A DNA stretch of 64,000 nt from Maritimibacter alkaliphilus HTCC2654 (GCF_000152805.1 NZ_CH902578.1:1325340-1389339); one strand, 5' to 3'. Numbered from the stretch's first letter, positions 17,213 through 26,084 are shown. Numbers and translations are program-made. Notes: generated from the sequence alone by a model not told the origin.

Positions 17213-18091
17213 ATGTCTGACACGATTGCCAGCCCCTCCACCCGCCGTCTCGCCCGCGAACAGGGAGTCGACATCGACGCCCTCGCCCGAAAGCTCGGCC
17301 GAACGACCATCAGTGCCGAGGATATCTCCGGGAGTGCTCGTCCTGCGGCGAGTGCTGGGGATACCTCGTATTGGGATGTCGATCACAGCCAGTATGGGCC
17401 GGTCACCAAGGAACCCATGAGCCGCTTCGCGCAGGTGGCCTCGAAAAACCTCGCGGCGGCGCAGGCGCTCATACCGGCGGTGACCCATCACGAGCGCGCC
17501 GATGTCTCGGCCATCGAGGCGCTGCGAAAAAGCTGGAAGGCCGAGGCGCAGGCGCGCGGGGTCAAACTGACCGCGCTGGCCTTCCACGTGGCCGCCCTGT
17601 CCCGTGCGTTGCGGGCCTTCCCGCGTTTCAACGCCTCGCTGACGCCGGATGGGGAAGACCTCGTGCTGAAGGACTACGTTCATATCGGGATCGCCGTGGA
17701 CACACCGCATGGCCTGATGGTTCCGGTGATCCGGGACGCGGACCGCAAGGGACTTTGGCAGATCGGAGCCGAGATCGCCGATCTTGCCGGTCGCGCCCAG
17801 GCCCGCAAGGTCCGGCAGGACGAAATGGGCGGCGCGTCGATGACCATCACCAATCTGGGCGGCATCGGCGGCACGGCATTCACCCCCATCGTCAACCCGC
17901 CCGAGGTGGCGATCCTCGGCATCACACGGACCGAGACGGTGACCCATTGGGATGGCGACACGCCGCGCCCGGTCCCGATGGTGCCGCTGGACCTGTCCTA
18001 CGACCACCGCGTCATCAACGGTGCCGATGCGGCCCGGTTCATGACCCACTACGCGGGCCTGATCGCAGATCCCCGCAACATGCTGGTCTGA
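17213..18091 (+). CDS. E2 dihydrolipoamide acyltransferase without lipoyl domain
   Basis: 292 residues made of a peripheral subunit-binding domain (about 4-42, ASPSTRRLAREQGVDIDAL) joined to a complete acyltransferase domain (about 60-292). The active-site motif is HRVING, with His265 and Asn269; Asn at this place is also known in some functional pyruvate-type E2 proteins, so it is not a defect. MTITNLGGIGGTAFTPIVN is the conserved core. No lipoyl domain is present, so it must use the arms of the protein at 14475-15761. It starts 10 bases after the aldehyde dehydrogenase stop and ends 9 bases before the E3 start. Confidence 0.9.
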   Translation: MSDTIASPSTRRLAREQGVDIDALARKLGRTTISAEDISGSARPAASAGDTSYWDVDHSQYGPVTKEPMSRFAQVASKNLAAAQALIPAVTHHERADVSAIEALRKSWKAEAQARGVKLTALAFHVAALSRALRAFPRFNASLTPDGEDLVLKDYVHIGIAVDTPHGLMVPVIRDADRKGLWQIGAEIADLAGRAQARKVRQDEMGGASMTITNLGGIGGTAFTPIVNPPEVAILGITRTETVTHWDGDTPRPVPMVPLDLSYDHRVINGADAARFMTHYAGLIADPRNMLV

Positions 18092-18099
18092 GGGGTGCC

Positions 18100-19476
18100 A
18101 TGACTGACACCACCGATCTTCTCGTCATCGGCGCAGGTCCGGGCGGCTATGCCTGTGCCTTCCGCGCGGCCGATCTGGGGCTTTCCGTCACGCTCGTCGA
18201 TGCGCGCGACCGGCTGGGCGGGGTCTGCCTGAACGAAGGCTGCATTCCGTCCAAGGCCCTTCTGCATGCCGCCGAAATCATCCGCGAAGCGCAACACATG
18301 GCCGATTGGGGCATCACCTTCGGCAAGCCGAAGCTCGACCTCGATGCCCTACGAGCGAAGAAGGACGAGATCGTGGGGCACCTAACCGGCGGGCTTACCG
18401 GGCTGGCGGGCCGCCGCAAGGTCACGACCCTGCAAGGCAAGGCCACTCTGACCGGACCCAACAGCGCCGAGATCGAGGGCACCCAAATCCGCTTCGACAA
18501 AGCGGTGATCGCCGTCGGCTCGGCCCCCGTGCAACTGCCCGGCTGGCCCGAGGACGACCGCATCTGGGACAGCACCTCGGCGCTGGAGCTAAGGGACGTG
18601 CCAAAGACCCTCGCCATCGTCGGCGGCGGCATCATCGGGCTGGAAATGGCCACGGTCTATTGCGCGCTTGGCGCAGAGGTCACCGTCGTCGAACTCGCGG
18701 ACCAGATCGCACCCGGGGCCGACCCGCAGGCCGTTGCCATCCTGCGTGACGCACAGGAGGCCGAGGGCATCACCATACATACCGGCACGCAGGTGACCGA
18801 GGTCACCACGACCAAGGCCACCGTCACCCTGACCTGCACCGGCGCATTCGAGGGCCAGATCAAGGCCAAGGCTGTGATCCAGTCCGTCGGCCGCCGCGCC
18901 AATGGCGACAAGGTCGGGGCCGAGGCGGCCGGGCTGAGTGTTTCGGATCGTGGCGTGATCGAAGCCGATGCCACAGGTGCCACGGATGTGCCCAGCATCT
19001 TCGCCATCGGCGATGTCACGGGCAACCCGATGCTGGCCCACCGCGCCACGCATCAGGGCCACATCGCCGCCGAGGTCATCGCCGGCCACCGTGCCGCGCT
19101 CGAGACCACGCTCATCCCATCGGTCGCCTATACCAGCCCGGAACTCGCCTGGGTCGGCCTGACCGAGGCGCAGGCGAAGGCCGAGGGGCGCAATGTCAAG
19201 GCCACATCCTTTCCTTGGGCGGCCAGCGGGCGCAACCTCGCGTCGGGCGGCCGGGACGGGCTGACCAAACTGGTCTACGATCCGGCCACCAACCGCCTGC
19301 TCGGGGCCAGCATCGTGGGCCGTAACGCGGGGGAACTCCTCGCCGAGGTCACGCTGGCCATCGAAATGGGCGCACGTCTGGATGACATCGGCCTGACCAT
19401 CCATGCCCACCCCACCCTGTCGGAAACCATCGCCTTCGCCGCCGAACGCGCACTGGGGACGTTGACTGACCTTTGA
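18100..19476 (+). CDS. lpd: Dihydrolipoyl dehydrogenase (E3)
   Basis: 458-residue flavoprotein. GAGPGGYACA (11-20) binds FAD, the redox-active pair is Cys43/Cys48 (CLNEGCIPSK), GGGIIGLEMA binds NAD, and the C-terminal HAHPTLSE supplies the catalytic base. It reoxidises dihydrolipoyl groups of the complex encoded upstream. The ATG at 18100 has AGGGG just before it. No lipoyl domain is fused to its N-terminus. It is the last gene of the rightward operon that begins with the regulator at 8424. Confidence 0.95.
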   Translation: MTDTTDLLVIGAGPGGYACAFRAADLGLSVTLVDARDRLGGVCLNEGCIPSKALLHAAEIIREAQHMADWGITFGKPKLDLDALRAKKDEIVGHLTGGLTGLAGRRKVTTLQGKATLTGPNSAEIEGTQIRFDKAVIAVGSAPVQLPGWPEDDRIWDSTSALELRDVPKTLAIVGGGIIGLEMATVYCALGAEVTVVELADQIAPGADPQAVAILRDAQEAEGITIHTGTQVTEVTTTKATVTLTCTGAFEGQIKAKAVIQSVGRRANGDKVGAEAAGLSVSDRGVIEADATGATDVPSIFAIGDVTGNPMLAHRATHQGHIAAEVIAGHRAALETTLIPSVAYTSPELAWVGLTEAQAKAEGRNVKATSFPWAASGRNLASGGRDGLTKLVYDPATNRLLGASIVGRNAGELLAEVTLAIEMGARLDDIGLTIHAHPTLSETIAFAAERALGTLTDL

Positions 19477-19687
19477 CCGGGCTGGGCTGGTAGTCGGCGC
19501 CGGGTGGTGAGTTCGAACACGTCTTGGTCAACCGAAGCCCGTGAAGGTGCCTACAGAGGCACAACGCAGAAATCGCGCCAGCTCACGGCATTTCGACCGC
19601 CTCTCTGTCAGATGGCATAGCCCAAGTGCCCGGGAAAACGGCAGAAAACAGGGAAAGAAAGATTGCGCTGACAGAGATAGGACTTAA

Positions 19688-19777
19688 TGGCGGAGGAGGT
19701 GGGATTCGAACCCACGGTACGCTTTCACGCACGCCGGTTTTCAAGACCGGTGCATTCGACCACTCTGCCACTCCTCC
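19688..19777 (-). tRNA. tRNA-Ser (anticodon TGA)
   Basis: On the minus strand the acceptor stem GGAGGAG/CTCCTCC pairs fully, the anticodon stem-loop reads CCGGT-CTTGAAA-ACCGG (TGA), a long variable arm typical of class II tRNA follows, and the T-loop is GGTTCGAATCCC. The 3' CCA is encoded (19688-19690). It reads UCA and related serine codons. Confidence 0.95.
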
Positions 19778-19828
19778 GACAGGGGCATCGGATAGACCGG
19801 GCGGGGCGATTCTGGAAGGTGTGCCGTG

Positions 19829-20032
19829 TCATTCTGCCGGGAGCGCGGTTGTGCGTTTCGTTTGCACGCGCTTCCTGACCGGCGCAAAGCCACGGGCGAG
19901 GAGCTGGCGCAGGGCGTCGATCGTGGCCCATGCGACGGCGGATCGGGCCTCCGCCCCGCGGCGAAGGTAATGCGCGGTGTCGATGGAACCGTCTGCGGAG
20001 TGGCGGACGATCTGTTGGGGGGCGATGTGCAT
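19829..20032 (-). CDS. Small protein of unknown function
   Basis: 67-residue ORF. The ATG at 20032 is preceded by AAAGGA with six bases of spacing, which is a better start than frame starts further upstream. The sequence is basic at the C-terminus (RGFAPVRKRVQTKRT) and has one amphipathic helix (EARSAVAWATIDALRQLLARG). There is no membrane segment or known motif. It is divergent from the winged-helix/hydrolase gene and lies between it and tRNA-Ser. Its size, ribosome site and codon use make it plausible, but it has no other support. Confidence 0.5.
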   Translation of the reverse strand: MHIAPQQIVRHSADGSIDTAHYLRRGAEARSAVAWATIDALRQLLARGFAPVRKRVQTKRTTALPAE

Positions 20033-20175
20033 GGCGTTTCCTTTCGTGATGTCCGACACGAGGATCGCAAGGGGCCGCGACCGGCGCTTGAAGATGACCT
20101 TGAGAAACCCTTGAGATCCGCTTGAGACACGCCAAGAGCGTTGCCCGAGCACCTTGTCTGGTGGTTTGGTGTGTC

Positions 20176-21357
20176 ATGGCCCTCTGTTTCGGCACTTGCG
20201 AGATCGACACCGACGCACACGAATTCCGTCGCGACGGGTCGGTGATCGCGCTCGAGCCTCAAGTGTTCGACCTGCTGGTTCTGTTCGCCTCGAACCCCGG
20301 CCTCCTGATCGGTCGTGACCGGCTCATCGACGAGATTTGGAACGGCAGGATCGTGTCGGATGCGGCGATTTCATCCCGGATCAACGCGGTGCGCCGTGCG
20401 GTCGGTGATGACGGCGCGCGCCAGATGGTGCTTCAGACGGTGCCGAGGCGTGGGTTCCGGTTCGTCGCGCAGGTCGAAAACGCGCAACTCAAGGCGCGGG
20501 AAACCCAACCCGGCGAACGGCAGGCGATCCGCATCGCGACATCGCAGGACGGAACGCGGATCGCTTTCGCAACCAGCGGCGCGGGTCCGGTCCTCCTGCG
20601 CGCGGGGCATTTCCTGACGCATCTCGAACGGGACTGGGGCAGTCCGGTCTGGCGCCCGATGCTGGATCGGCTGGCGACCGGGCGGCGGCTGGTTCGCTAC
20701 GACCAGCGGGGCACCGGCCTGTCGGACCAGCGTCCACCCACTCTCACGCTCGACGCGATGGTCGCGGACCTTACCGCCGTGGCGGATGCGGCGGGGGCGG
20801 ATCGCGCCCCGATCTTCGCGGCCTCGCAGGGCGTTCCCGTCGCCATCGCGTTTGCCGCGGCCTGTCCCGACCGCGTCTCGCGGCTCGTGCTATACGGCGG
20901 CTTCTGCACCGGGCGGCGTGTCGGCGCGAACGAGGCGGAGCGGGCGCGTGCCGATGCCGTTCTGACACTTTTGCGCGAGGGCTGGGGGCAGCACGGCTCG
21001 GCCTTCGCGACGGCCTTCGCGACCCTCTACATGCCGGATGCGGATCAGGAGAAGATCGCCAGCATGACCGAGATGCAGCTCGCCTCGGCGAACCCCGACA
21101 TGGCGGCGGCGCTTCGGATGGCGATCGACGGCTTCGATGTGCGTGAGTTGCTCTCACAGGTGCAGGCCCCGACGCTCGTGCTTCACATGCAAGACGATGC
21201 GGTCCAGCCCTGCGAACAGGCCCGGCAGATCGCCTCGGGCATTCCGGGGGCCGAGCTTCGGATCTTCGAAGGGCGCAATCACGTTCCCCTGCCCGGCCGT
21301 CCCGAGTGGGACGCGATCATGGACGCGACCGACGAATTTCTGGATCGAACGCTCTGA
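20176..21357 (+). CDS. Winged-helix (OmpR/CadC type) DNA-binding domain fused to an alpha/beta hydrolase
   Basis: 393 residues. Residues 1-98 form an OmpR-type winged helix: LEPQVFDLLVLFASNPGLLIGRDRLIDEIW, then a recognition helix and TVPRRGFRFVA. Residues 115-393 are an alpha/beta hydrolase with RYDQRGTGLSD, a nucleophile elbow at Ser217 (AASQG, first Gly replaced by Ala), Asp340/341 and His369 (GRNHVPLPG). No receiver domain or membrane segment is seen, unlike CadC. Such fusions occur in proteobacteria, and the hydrolase domain probably serves as a ligand sensor or esterase. The start is uncertain, since no strong ribosome site precedes 20176; an upstream TTG at 20122 is possible. Confidence 0.8.
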   Translation: MALCFGTCEIDTDAHEFRRDGSVIALEPQVFDLLVLFASNPGLLIGRDRLIDEIWNGRIVSDAAISSRINAVRRAVGDDGARQMVLQTVPRRGFRFVAQVENAQLKARETQPGERQAIRIATSQDGTRIAFATSGAGPVLLRAGHFLTHLERDWGSPVWRPMLDRLATGRRLVRYDQRGTGLSDQRPPTLTLDAMVADLTAVADAAGADRAPIFAASQGVPVAIAFAAACPDRVSRLVLYGGFCTGRRVGANEAERARADAVLTLLREGWGQHGSAFATAFATLYMPDADQEKIASMTEMQLASANPDMAAALRMAIDGFDVRELLSQVQAPTLVLHMQDDAVQPCEQARQIASGIPGAELRIFEGRNHVPLPGRPEWDAIMDATDEFLDRTL

Positions 21358-21502
21358 CGCGCCGGAACTCGCGCATCGTGTCCGTCGGGCTTTTCTTGGC
21401 CCCGTCGAAAGGTTACACTCCCGCAAAACGCGCACCATAGGCGCGAGGCGGGCAGCGCGGCGGTCTGAAAGCATGACCCCGCAACAAGGGGCAAGACACG
21501 TG

Positions 21503-22393
21503 ATGCATATGCGGACGACAGGGCGGCTGGTCATCGGACTGTGCGCCGCGCTCGTGCTGGCAGGATGTGAAGACGGGGCCGACCTCCCCGGCTTCCTGCA
21601 ATCCAAACCCGACGGTGAAACGACGACCACCAGCCGGTCGACCCGGACGGTCGAGCGCGATGTCGAAGCCCCCGAGGTCTTTCAGGTCGCCGACAAGGGC
21701 CTGTGGGACGGTCGCCCGAGCCTGGGCGGCGTCTGGGTGGCGCATGAAGATGCCAAAGACCCGGAGCGCGTCATCATCCGCAACACCGCCAACTCCAAAT
21801 TCGTGGTCGGCGTGCTCTACAGGCCCGAGCGTCAGCAACCGGGGCCGAAGATTCAGGTCTCGTCCGATGCGGCGGATGCCTTGGGCATGCTCGCGGGACA
21901 ACCCGCCGACCTGAACGTGACAGCGCTGCGGCGCGAAGAAGTGCCCGAAAACCAACCCGAAGACGCGGGCGAAACCGACACGATCGAGACCGAGGTCGCC
22001 GAAGCGCCGACCGTCGAGACTAAGCCTCTCGACCCGCTCGCCGCAGCCGCCCGCGCGCTGGACGAGGCCGAGGGCAAGCCCGTCGCGCAGCCCACGACCA
22101 CCTCGTCCACCGTCGCGGCCGCAACCACGGCCCCGCAACGCACCGCGCCTGCCTCGAATCTGTCGAAACCCTATATCCAGATCGGCATCTTCTCGGTCGA
22201 GCAGAACGCCAATAACACCTCCGAGAGCCTGCGCCGCGCGGGGATGGTGCCGACGATCAAGCCGGGTAAGATGAGCGGCAAGGATTTCTGGCGAGTCATC
22301 GTCGGTCCGGCCGGCACCAGCGCCGAACGCGCCCAGCTTCTGAAGAAGATCAAGGATCTGGGCTTCACCGACGCCTACTACGTCACCAACTGA
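21503..22393 (+). CDS. SPOR-domain lipoprotein
   Basis: 296 residues. A lipoprotein signal ends in LVLAGC, so lipidation is expected at that Cys about residue 20. A central acidic and Ala/Pro/Thr-rich linker (about 140-230) leads to a C-terminal SPOR domain (about 225-296, YIQIGIFSVEQNANNTSESL... then FWRVIVGP). SPOR domains bind denuded peptidoglycan at division sites. It stands 38 bases before a D,D-carboxypeptidase gene, a pairing consistent with work on septal cell wall. A GTG at 21500 or this ATG are both possible starts, with AAGGGG at 21486. Confidence 0.87.
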   Translation: MHMRTTGRLVIGLCAALVLAGCEDGADLPGFLQSKPDGETTTTSRSTRTVERDVEAPEVFQVADKGLWDGRPSLGGVWVAHEDAKDPERVIIRNTANSKFVVGVLYRPERQQPGPKIQVSSDAADALGMLAGQPADLNVTALRREEVPENQPEDAGETDTIETEVAEAPTVETKPLDPLAAAARALDEAEGKPVAQPTTTSSTVAAATTAPQRTAPASNLSKPYIQIGIFSVEQNANNTSESLRRAGMVPTIKPGKMSGKDFWRVIVGPAGTSAERAQLLKKIKDLGFTDAYYVTN

Positions 22394-22431
22394 CCATCGC
22401 CCGGATCGCCGGGCCAGCCGAGGACAAAGAG

Positions 22432-23637
22432 ATGCGACGCTGCCACGTCACGGCCCGCCTGCTCACCACGCTTTTGGCGGGCGTCATCGCCCTTCCCGCA
22501 TTCGCATTCGAGACCAGCGCGCGCTCGGCCTATGTGGTCGATCTGACGACGAACACGGTGCTTTTGGAGAAAAACGCCCAAGTGCCGTTGCCGCCCGCGT
22601 CGATGTCGAAGCTGATGACGCTGAACATGCTGTTCGAAGCGCTCGAGGACGGTCGCGTGTCGCTCGACACCCAGTTCAACGTCAGCCAGCGCGCGATGGA
22701 CATGGGCGGATCGACCATGTTCCTGACGACGCAGGATCGCCCCACGGTCGAAGAGCTTATCAAGGGGATCATCGTTCTGTCCGGCAACGACGCCTGTGTG
22801 GTGGTCGCCGAAGGGCTGGGCGGGACCGAAGATGCCTTCGCCTCGATGATGACCCAGCGGGCGCGCGCGTTGGGGATGGAGAATTCGACCTTCGGAAACG
22901 CCTCCGGCTGGCCGCATCCGGCGCAGCGCATGAGCACCGAAGACCTTGCCATTCTGGCCGAACGCCTGATCGAGGAATTCCCCCAGTATTACCATTACTT
23001 CGGGATCGAAGAATTCCCCTATGACGGGCGCGCACCGGACAACCGGTTTAACCGCAATCCGTTGTTCGACCTCGGCCTCGGGGCCGATGGGCTCAAGACC
23101 GGGCATACGCAGGAGGCCGGGTATGGCCTCGTCGGTTCGGCCATGCAGGGCAACCGGCGGGTGGTGCTGGTGGTCTCCGGTCTCGACAGCGAAGCCGCGC
23201 GCCGGTCGGAATCCGCGGCGATCATCAACTTCGCCTTCCGTCAGTTCGTGATGCGCACGGCGGTGGAAAGCGGTCAGGTGATCGCGGAAATCCCCGTGTG
23301 GCTCGGCGAGGCCCAGACCGTCGCACTGGCCGCGCCCGAAGACGTCGAACTTCTGATCCCGGTGACCGCGCATGAAGGCATCAAGGGCGAAGTGACATGG
23401 AGCGGGCCTGTCGAGGCTCCGATCTCCAAGGGTGACGAGATCGCGACCTTCACCATCGTGCGCGAGGGGATGAGCGATACGGTCATCCCGCTCGTCGCCG
23501 CTGATGACGTCGCCGCCGCCGGCTTCCTGCCGCGCTTCACCACGGCGGCAGGACAGGTGTTTTCGATGGCCCGCGATCTGGCGGGTATCGGCGCCGGGGC
23601 CGAAGACGCCGCCACCGAAGAACCAGCGGTGAACTGA
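22432..23637 (+). CDS. D-alanyl-D-alanine carboxypeptidase (penicillin-binding protein 5/6 family)
   Basis: 401 residues. A signal peptide (about 1-26, ending LPAFAF) precedes an S11 peptidase domain with SxxK at Ser57-Lys60 (PPASMSKLM), SGN at 117-119 and KTG at 222-224. A C-terminal PBP5-type beta domain covers about 285-380. It trims the terminal D-Ala of peptidoglycan stem peptides in the periplasm. Only a weak hydrophobic C-terminal helix is seen, so membrane attachment is uncertain. It is followed after 5 bases by tmk. Confidence 0.93.
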   Translation: MRRCHVTARLLTTLLAGVIALPAFAFETSARSAYVVDLTTNTVLLEKNAQVPLPPASMSKLMTLNMLFEALEDGRVSLDTQFNVSQRAMDMGGSTMFLTTQDRPTVEELIKGIIVLSGNDACVVVAEGLGGTEDAFASMMTQRARALGMENSTFGNASGWPHPAQRMSTEDLAILAERLIEEFPQYYHYFGIEEFPYDGRAPDNRFNRNPLFDLGLGADGLKTGHTQEAGYGLVGSAMQGNRRVVLVVSGLDSEAARRSESAAIINFAFRQFVMRTAVESGQVIAEIPVWLGEAQTVALAAPEDVELLIPVTAHEGIKGEVTWSGPVEAPISKGDEIATFTIVREGMSDTVIPLVAADDVAAAGFLPRFTTAAGQVFSMARDLAGIGAGAEDAATEEPAVN

Positions 23638-23642
23638 CCCCG

Positions 23643-24266
23643 ATGACGGGCCATTTCATTACGTTCGAGGGGATCGACGGGTCCGGAAAGTCGACACAGG
23701 CGCGGCTGTTGGCCGAAGCGTTGAAGGCCGAGGGCCGTGACGTCGTCGCCACCCGCGAACCCGGCGGCTCGCCCGGGGCCGAGGAAATCCGGCGTCTCGT
23801 GCTCGAAGGCGACCCGGACCGTTGGTCCGCCGAAACCGAGATCCTGCTGTTTACCGCCGCACGGCGCGACCATCTGGAACGGCTGATCGACCCGTCGCTC
23901 GCGGCGGGCAAGATCGTGATATGCGACCGGTTCGCGGATTCCACCCGCATGTATCAGGGCCTGCGCGGCCCGGGTCTGCGCAAGGTCGTCGATGATCTGC
24001 ACAGGCTGATGATCGGGCGCGAGCCCGACCTCACCTTCATCATCGACATGGACCCGACGACGGGACATGCCCGCGCCAAGGGCCGCAACGGAACCGAAGA
24101 ACGGTTCGAGGATTTCGGGGCCGACCTACAGGTTCAGATGCGTGAGGGCTTCCTTGCACTCGCCAAGGCCGAGCCGGGGCGCTGCGTGGTCATCGACGGC
24201 GACGGGACGCCCGAGGCCGTGGCCGCCCGCGTGGCCGACGTCGCCCGCGACCGCCTCCCCGCCTGA
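23643..24266 (+). CDS. tmk: Thymidylate kinase
   Basis: 207 residues. The P-loop is EGIDGSGKST (9-18), the DR motif is DRFADST near residue 98, and the LID region is GRNGTEERFED. It phosphorylates dTMP to dTDP in the cytoplasm. The length is normal for the family. It lies directly after the carboxypeptidase gene and converges with the glycosyltransferase gene, leaving two bases between their stops. Confidence 0.95.
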   Translation: MTGHFITFEGIDGSGKSTQARLLAEALKAEGRDVVATREPGGSPGAEEIRRLVLEGDPDRWSAETEILLFTAARRDHLERLIDPSLAAGKIVICDRFADSTRMYQGLRGPGLRKVVDDLHRLMIGREPDLTFIIDMDPTTGHARAKGRNGTEERFEDFGADLQVQMREGFLALAKAEPGRCVVIDGDGTPEAVAARVADVARDRLPA

Positions 24267-24268
24267 TC

Positions 24269-26041
24269 TCAGAACCTGTCGCGCGGCAGGTCGAACAGCG
24301 CCTGCCAGTGCTCGCGCGTCCGGTTCGCCTCCAACGCCCTTGCAAGGTCGTCGAAATGCGCCTGCGGTTTCAGCCCGTAGCGCAAGCTGACCCAGATCGT
24401 GCGGGTCATGACCGACCAGAGCCGCGCGGGCCGCGCCTTGTAGAGCACGTAAGCCTCGGCTTCGGGCGTCTTGGGCGCGATGTAATCCCGCGCGCCGACG
24501 TTGTTGGGCATCGGCACATAGGGGAAGCGGCGCGGCGCGCGGAACGGGCGCAGGAGCGGGTTCACTGTGCACAGAACGAAATCCCGCACCGACATCCAGA
24601 CCATCGACGGGATCGAGGTATCGAGCGGTTCCAGCGTGCCTTCCTCGGTATCGGGCAGCGCGTCGGGCGCAAGCTCAGGGTAAGGCGCAAGCTGGTTCAA
24701 CTGCGCCATCAGCGCCATGTGGCGGCTTTCGCTGTCCGCGCCCAGTGCCGTATCCAGCCCCGCCAGCACGTCCTGAATGGCCAGAATGTTCATGTCCGCC
24801 GCGCGGTAGCGATTCTGGAACATGAACACGACGACGAAGCCCAGCAGGTAGTAAGACGCCGGGCGCCAGACAAGCTGCGGATAAAGGCTCGCCACGAACA
24901 GGCGATTGCGCATGTCGTAATATGTCAGCCAGTCGCTCGTCTTGTGGTGGAAGCTTTCGTGCCAGACCGCGACACCGGGCAGGCAGATCGTCTCGACCCC
25001 GTTCGCGGCCATCCGACAGCCGTATTCGATGTCGTCGCCACGAATGAAGATCGGGGTGGGCAGACCCAGACGCTTGATGGTCGCGGTCGGGATCACGCAG
25101 AACCACCACGCGTTGTAGTCGATGCGCGGCGTGTCGTGGAACTGCGCCAGCCCTTCGGGCGTGGTCAGGTCGGAGTTTTCCCCGATCGACTGAACGAACC
25201 GCTCCGGGTCGAGCTTCGCGCCCAGCTCGCGCAGGATCGTCGGATCGTCGAGGTCGATCATCTGCCCGCCGACCGCCAGCTCGCCCTCGACATAGGCGAG
25301 GAATCCGAGCGCCCGGTTGACCACGCGCGGGTCGAGGATGATGTCGTCATCCATGAGCAGGTGGTGTGTCGCGGGCGTGGCGACCGATGTCGCCTCGACC
25401 ATCGTGCGGGTGAAGCCGCCGCAGCCGCCAAGGTTCGTCTGTTCGAGGATCGAAACGGTGTCCCGCTTGTCGATTTCGCCGATTGTCGGATTCGTGAAAG
25501 TCTTGCCCTGATTTGCCACCCAGATATGCAGGATCGCCGGATTTTGTTCTTGCAATTGTGCAAGTGCCGCCAGCGTGACCGCGAATTGCTTTTCGCGGTT
25601 GAAGGTGCACAGACCCACCGAAAGCGTGGGCGCGTGCAGGGGCGGAACGTCCGTGACCCATCCCAGATCGGTCAGTCGGGTGTCCGCCTCAGCCTCCACC
25701 CGGAAACTCACCCGCCCGGTCTTGGGCAGATCGTCCAGCCAGACGACCCCCGACCCGTCGAGCGCGGTATCGGCCAATGTCGCGGAATGCGTGCCATGGG
25801 CCGTGACGACGACCCGGATCGGTCCTGTCGCCGCAACCTCAAGCCCGACGCGCCCGATCTTGGTGTGACGGTGCCAGACATCCGGAAAGAAGGCGTTGAA
25901 ATAGCTGTCGAAATCGAAGATGTCGCCCGCCGCCATCGCCCAGGGCATCGGGCCATCGACCGCCTCGCCCGTCGCGCGGTAAAGCACGGCGGGGCGGCCG
26001 AAATCGGGGCCGATCACGTTTTGCAGTCTGTAAGCGGTCAT
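24269..26041 (-). CDS. GlfT2-like galactofuranosyltransferase
   Basis: 590 residues. An N-terminal beta-rich domain (about 1-135) precedes a GT2-type fold (about 138-400) and a helical C-terminus. Key residues follow GlfT2: metal-binding DDD at 231-233 (LLMDDDIIL), the probable base pair Asp336/Asp337 (RGDDIEYG), and Trp360-His361-Glu362 with HHK nearby. In mycobacteria this enzyme polymerises UDP-galactofuranose into galactan. It is third in the leftward operon after the PKS and the oxoamine synthase, with a 43-base gap. I infer that it glycosylates a lipid or polysaccharide linked to those products. No UDP-galactopyranose mutase lies in the window. Confidence 0.82.
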   Translation of the reverse strand: MTAYRLQNVIGPDFGRPAVLYRATGEAVDGPMPWAMAAGDIFDFDSYFNAFFPDVWHRHTKIGRVGLEVAATGPIRVVVTAHGTHSATLADTALDGSGVVWLDDLPKTGRVSFRVEAEADTRLTDLGWVTDVPPLHAPTLSVGLCTFNREKQFAVTLAALAQLQEQNPAILHIWVANQGKTFTNPTIGEIDKRDTVSILEQTNLGGCGGFTRTMVEATSVATPATHHLLMDDDIILDPRVVNRALGFLAYVEGELAVGGQMIDLDDPTILRELGAKLDPERFVQSIGENSDLTTPEGLAQFHDTPRIDYNAWWFCVIPTATIKRLGLPTPIFIRGDDIEYGCRMAANGVETICLPGVAVWHESFHHKTSDWLTYYDMRNRLFVASLYPQLVWRPASYYLLGFVVVFMFQNRYRAADMNILAIQDVLAGLDTALGADSESRHMALMAQLNQLAPYPELAPDALPDTEEGTLEPLDTSIPSMVWMSVRDFVLCTVNPLLRPFRAPRRFPYVPMPNNVGARDYIAPKTPEAEAYVLYKARPARLWSVMTRTIWVSLRYGLKPQAHFDDLARALEANRTREHWQALFDLPRDRF

Positions 26042-26084
26042 CCCCTGCCCCCGGTCTCGTTCGCGACCGCAGGGCCGCCTGTCC

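Noticed and set aside
14475-18091. The divided E2 as a frameshift or insertion artefact
   Set aside because: Each part has its own ribosome site and subunit-binding domain, and a complete aldehyde dehydrogenase gene lies between, so it is a stable gene arrangement.
17213-18091. Asn in the HRVING motif as a broken active site
   Set aside because: Asn at this position also occurs in active pyruvate-type E2 enzymes, so it is not evidence of decay.
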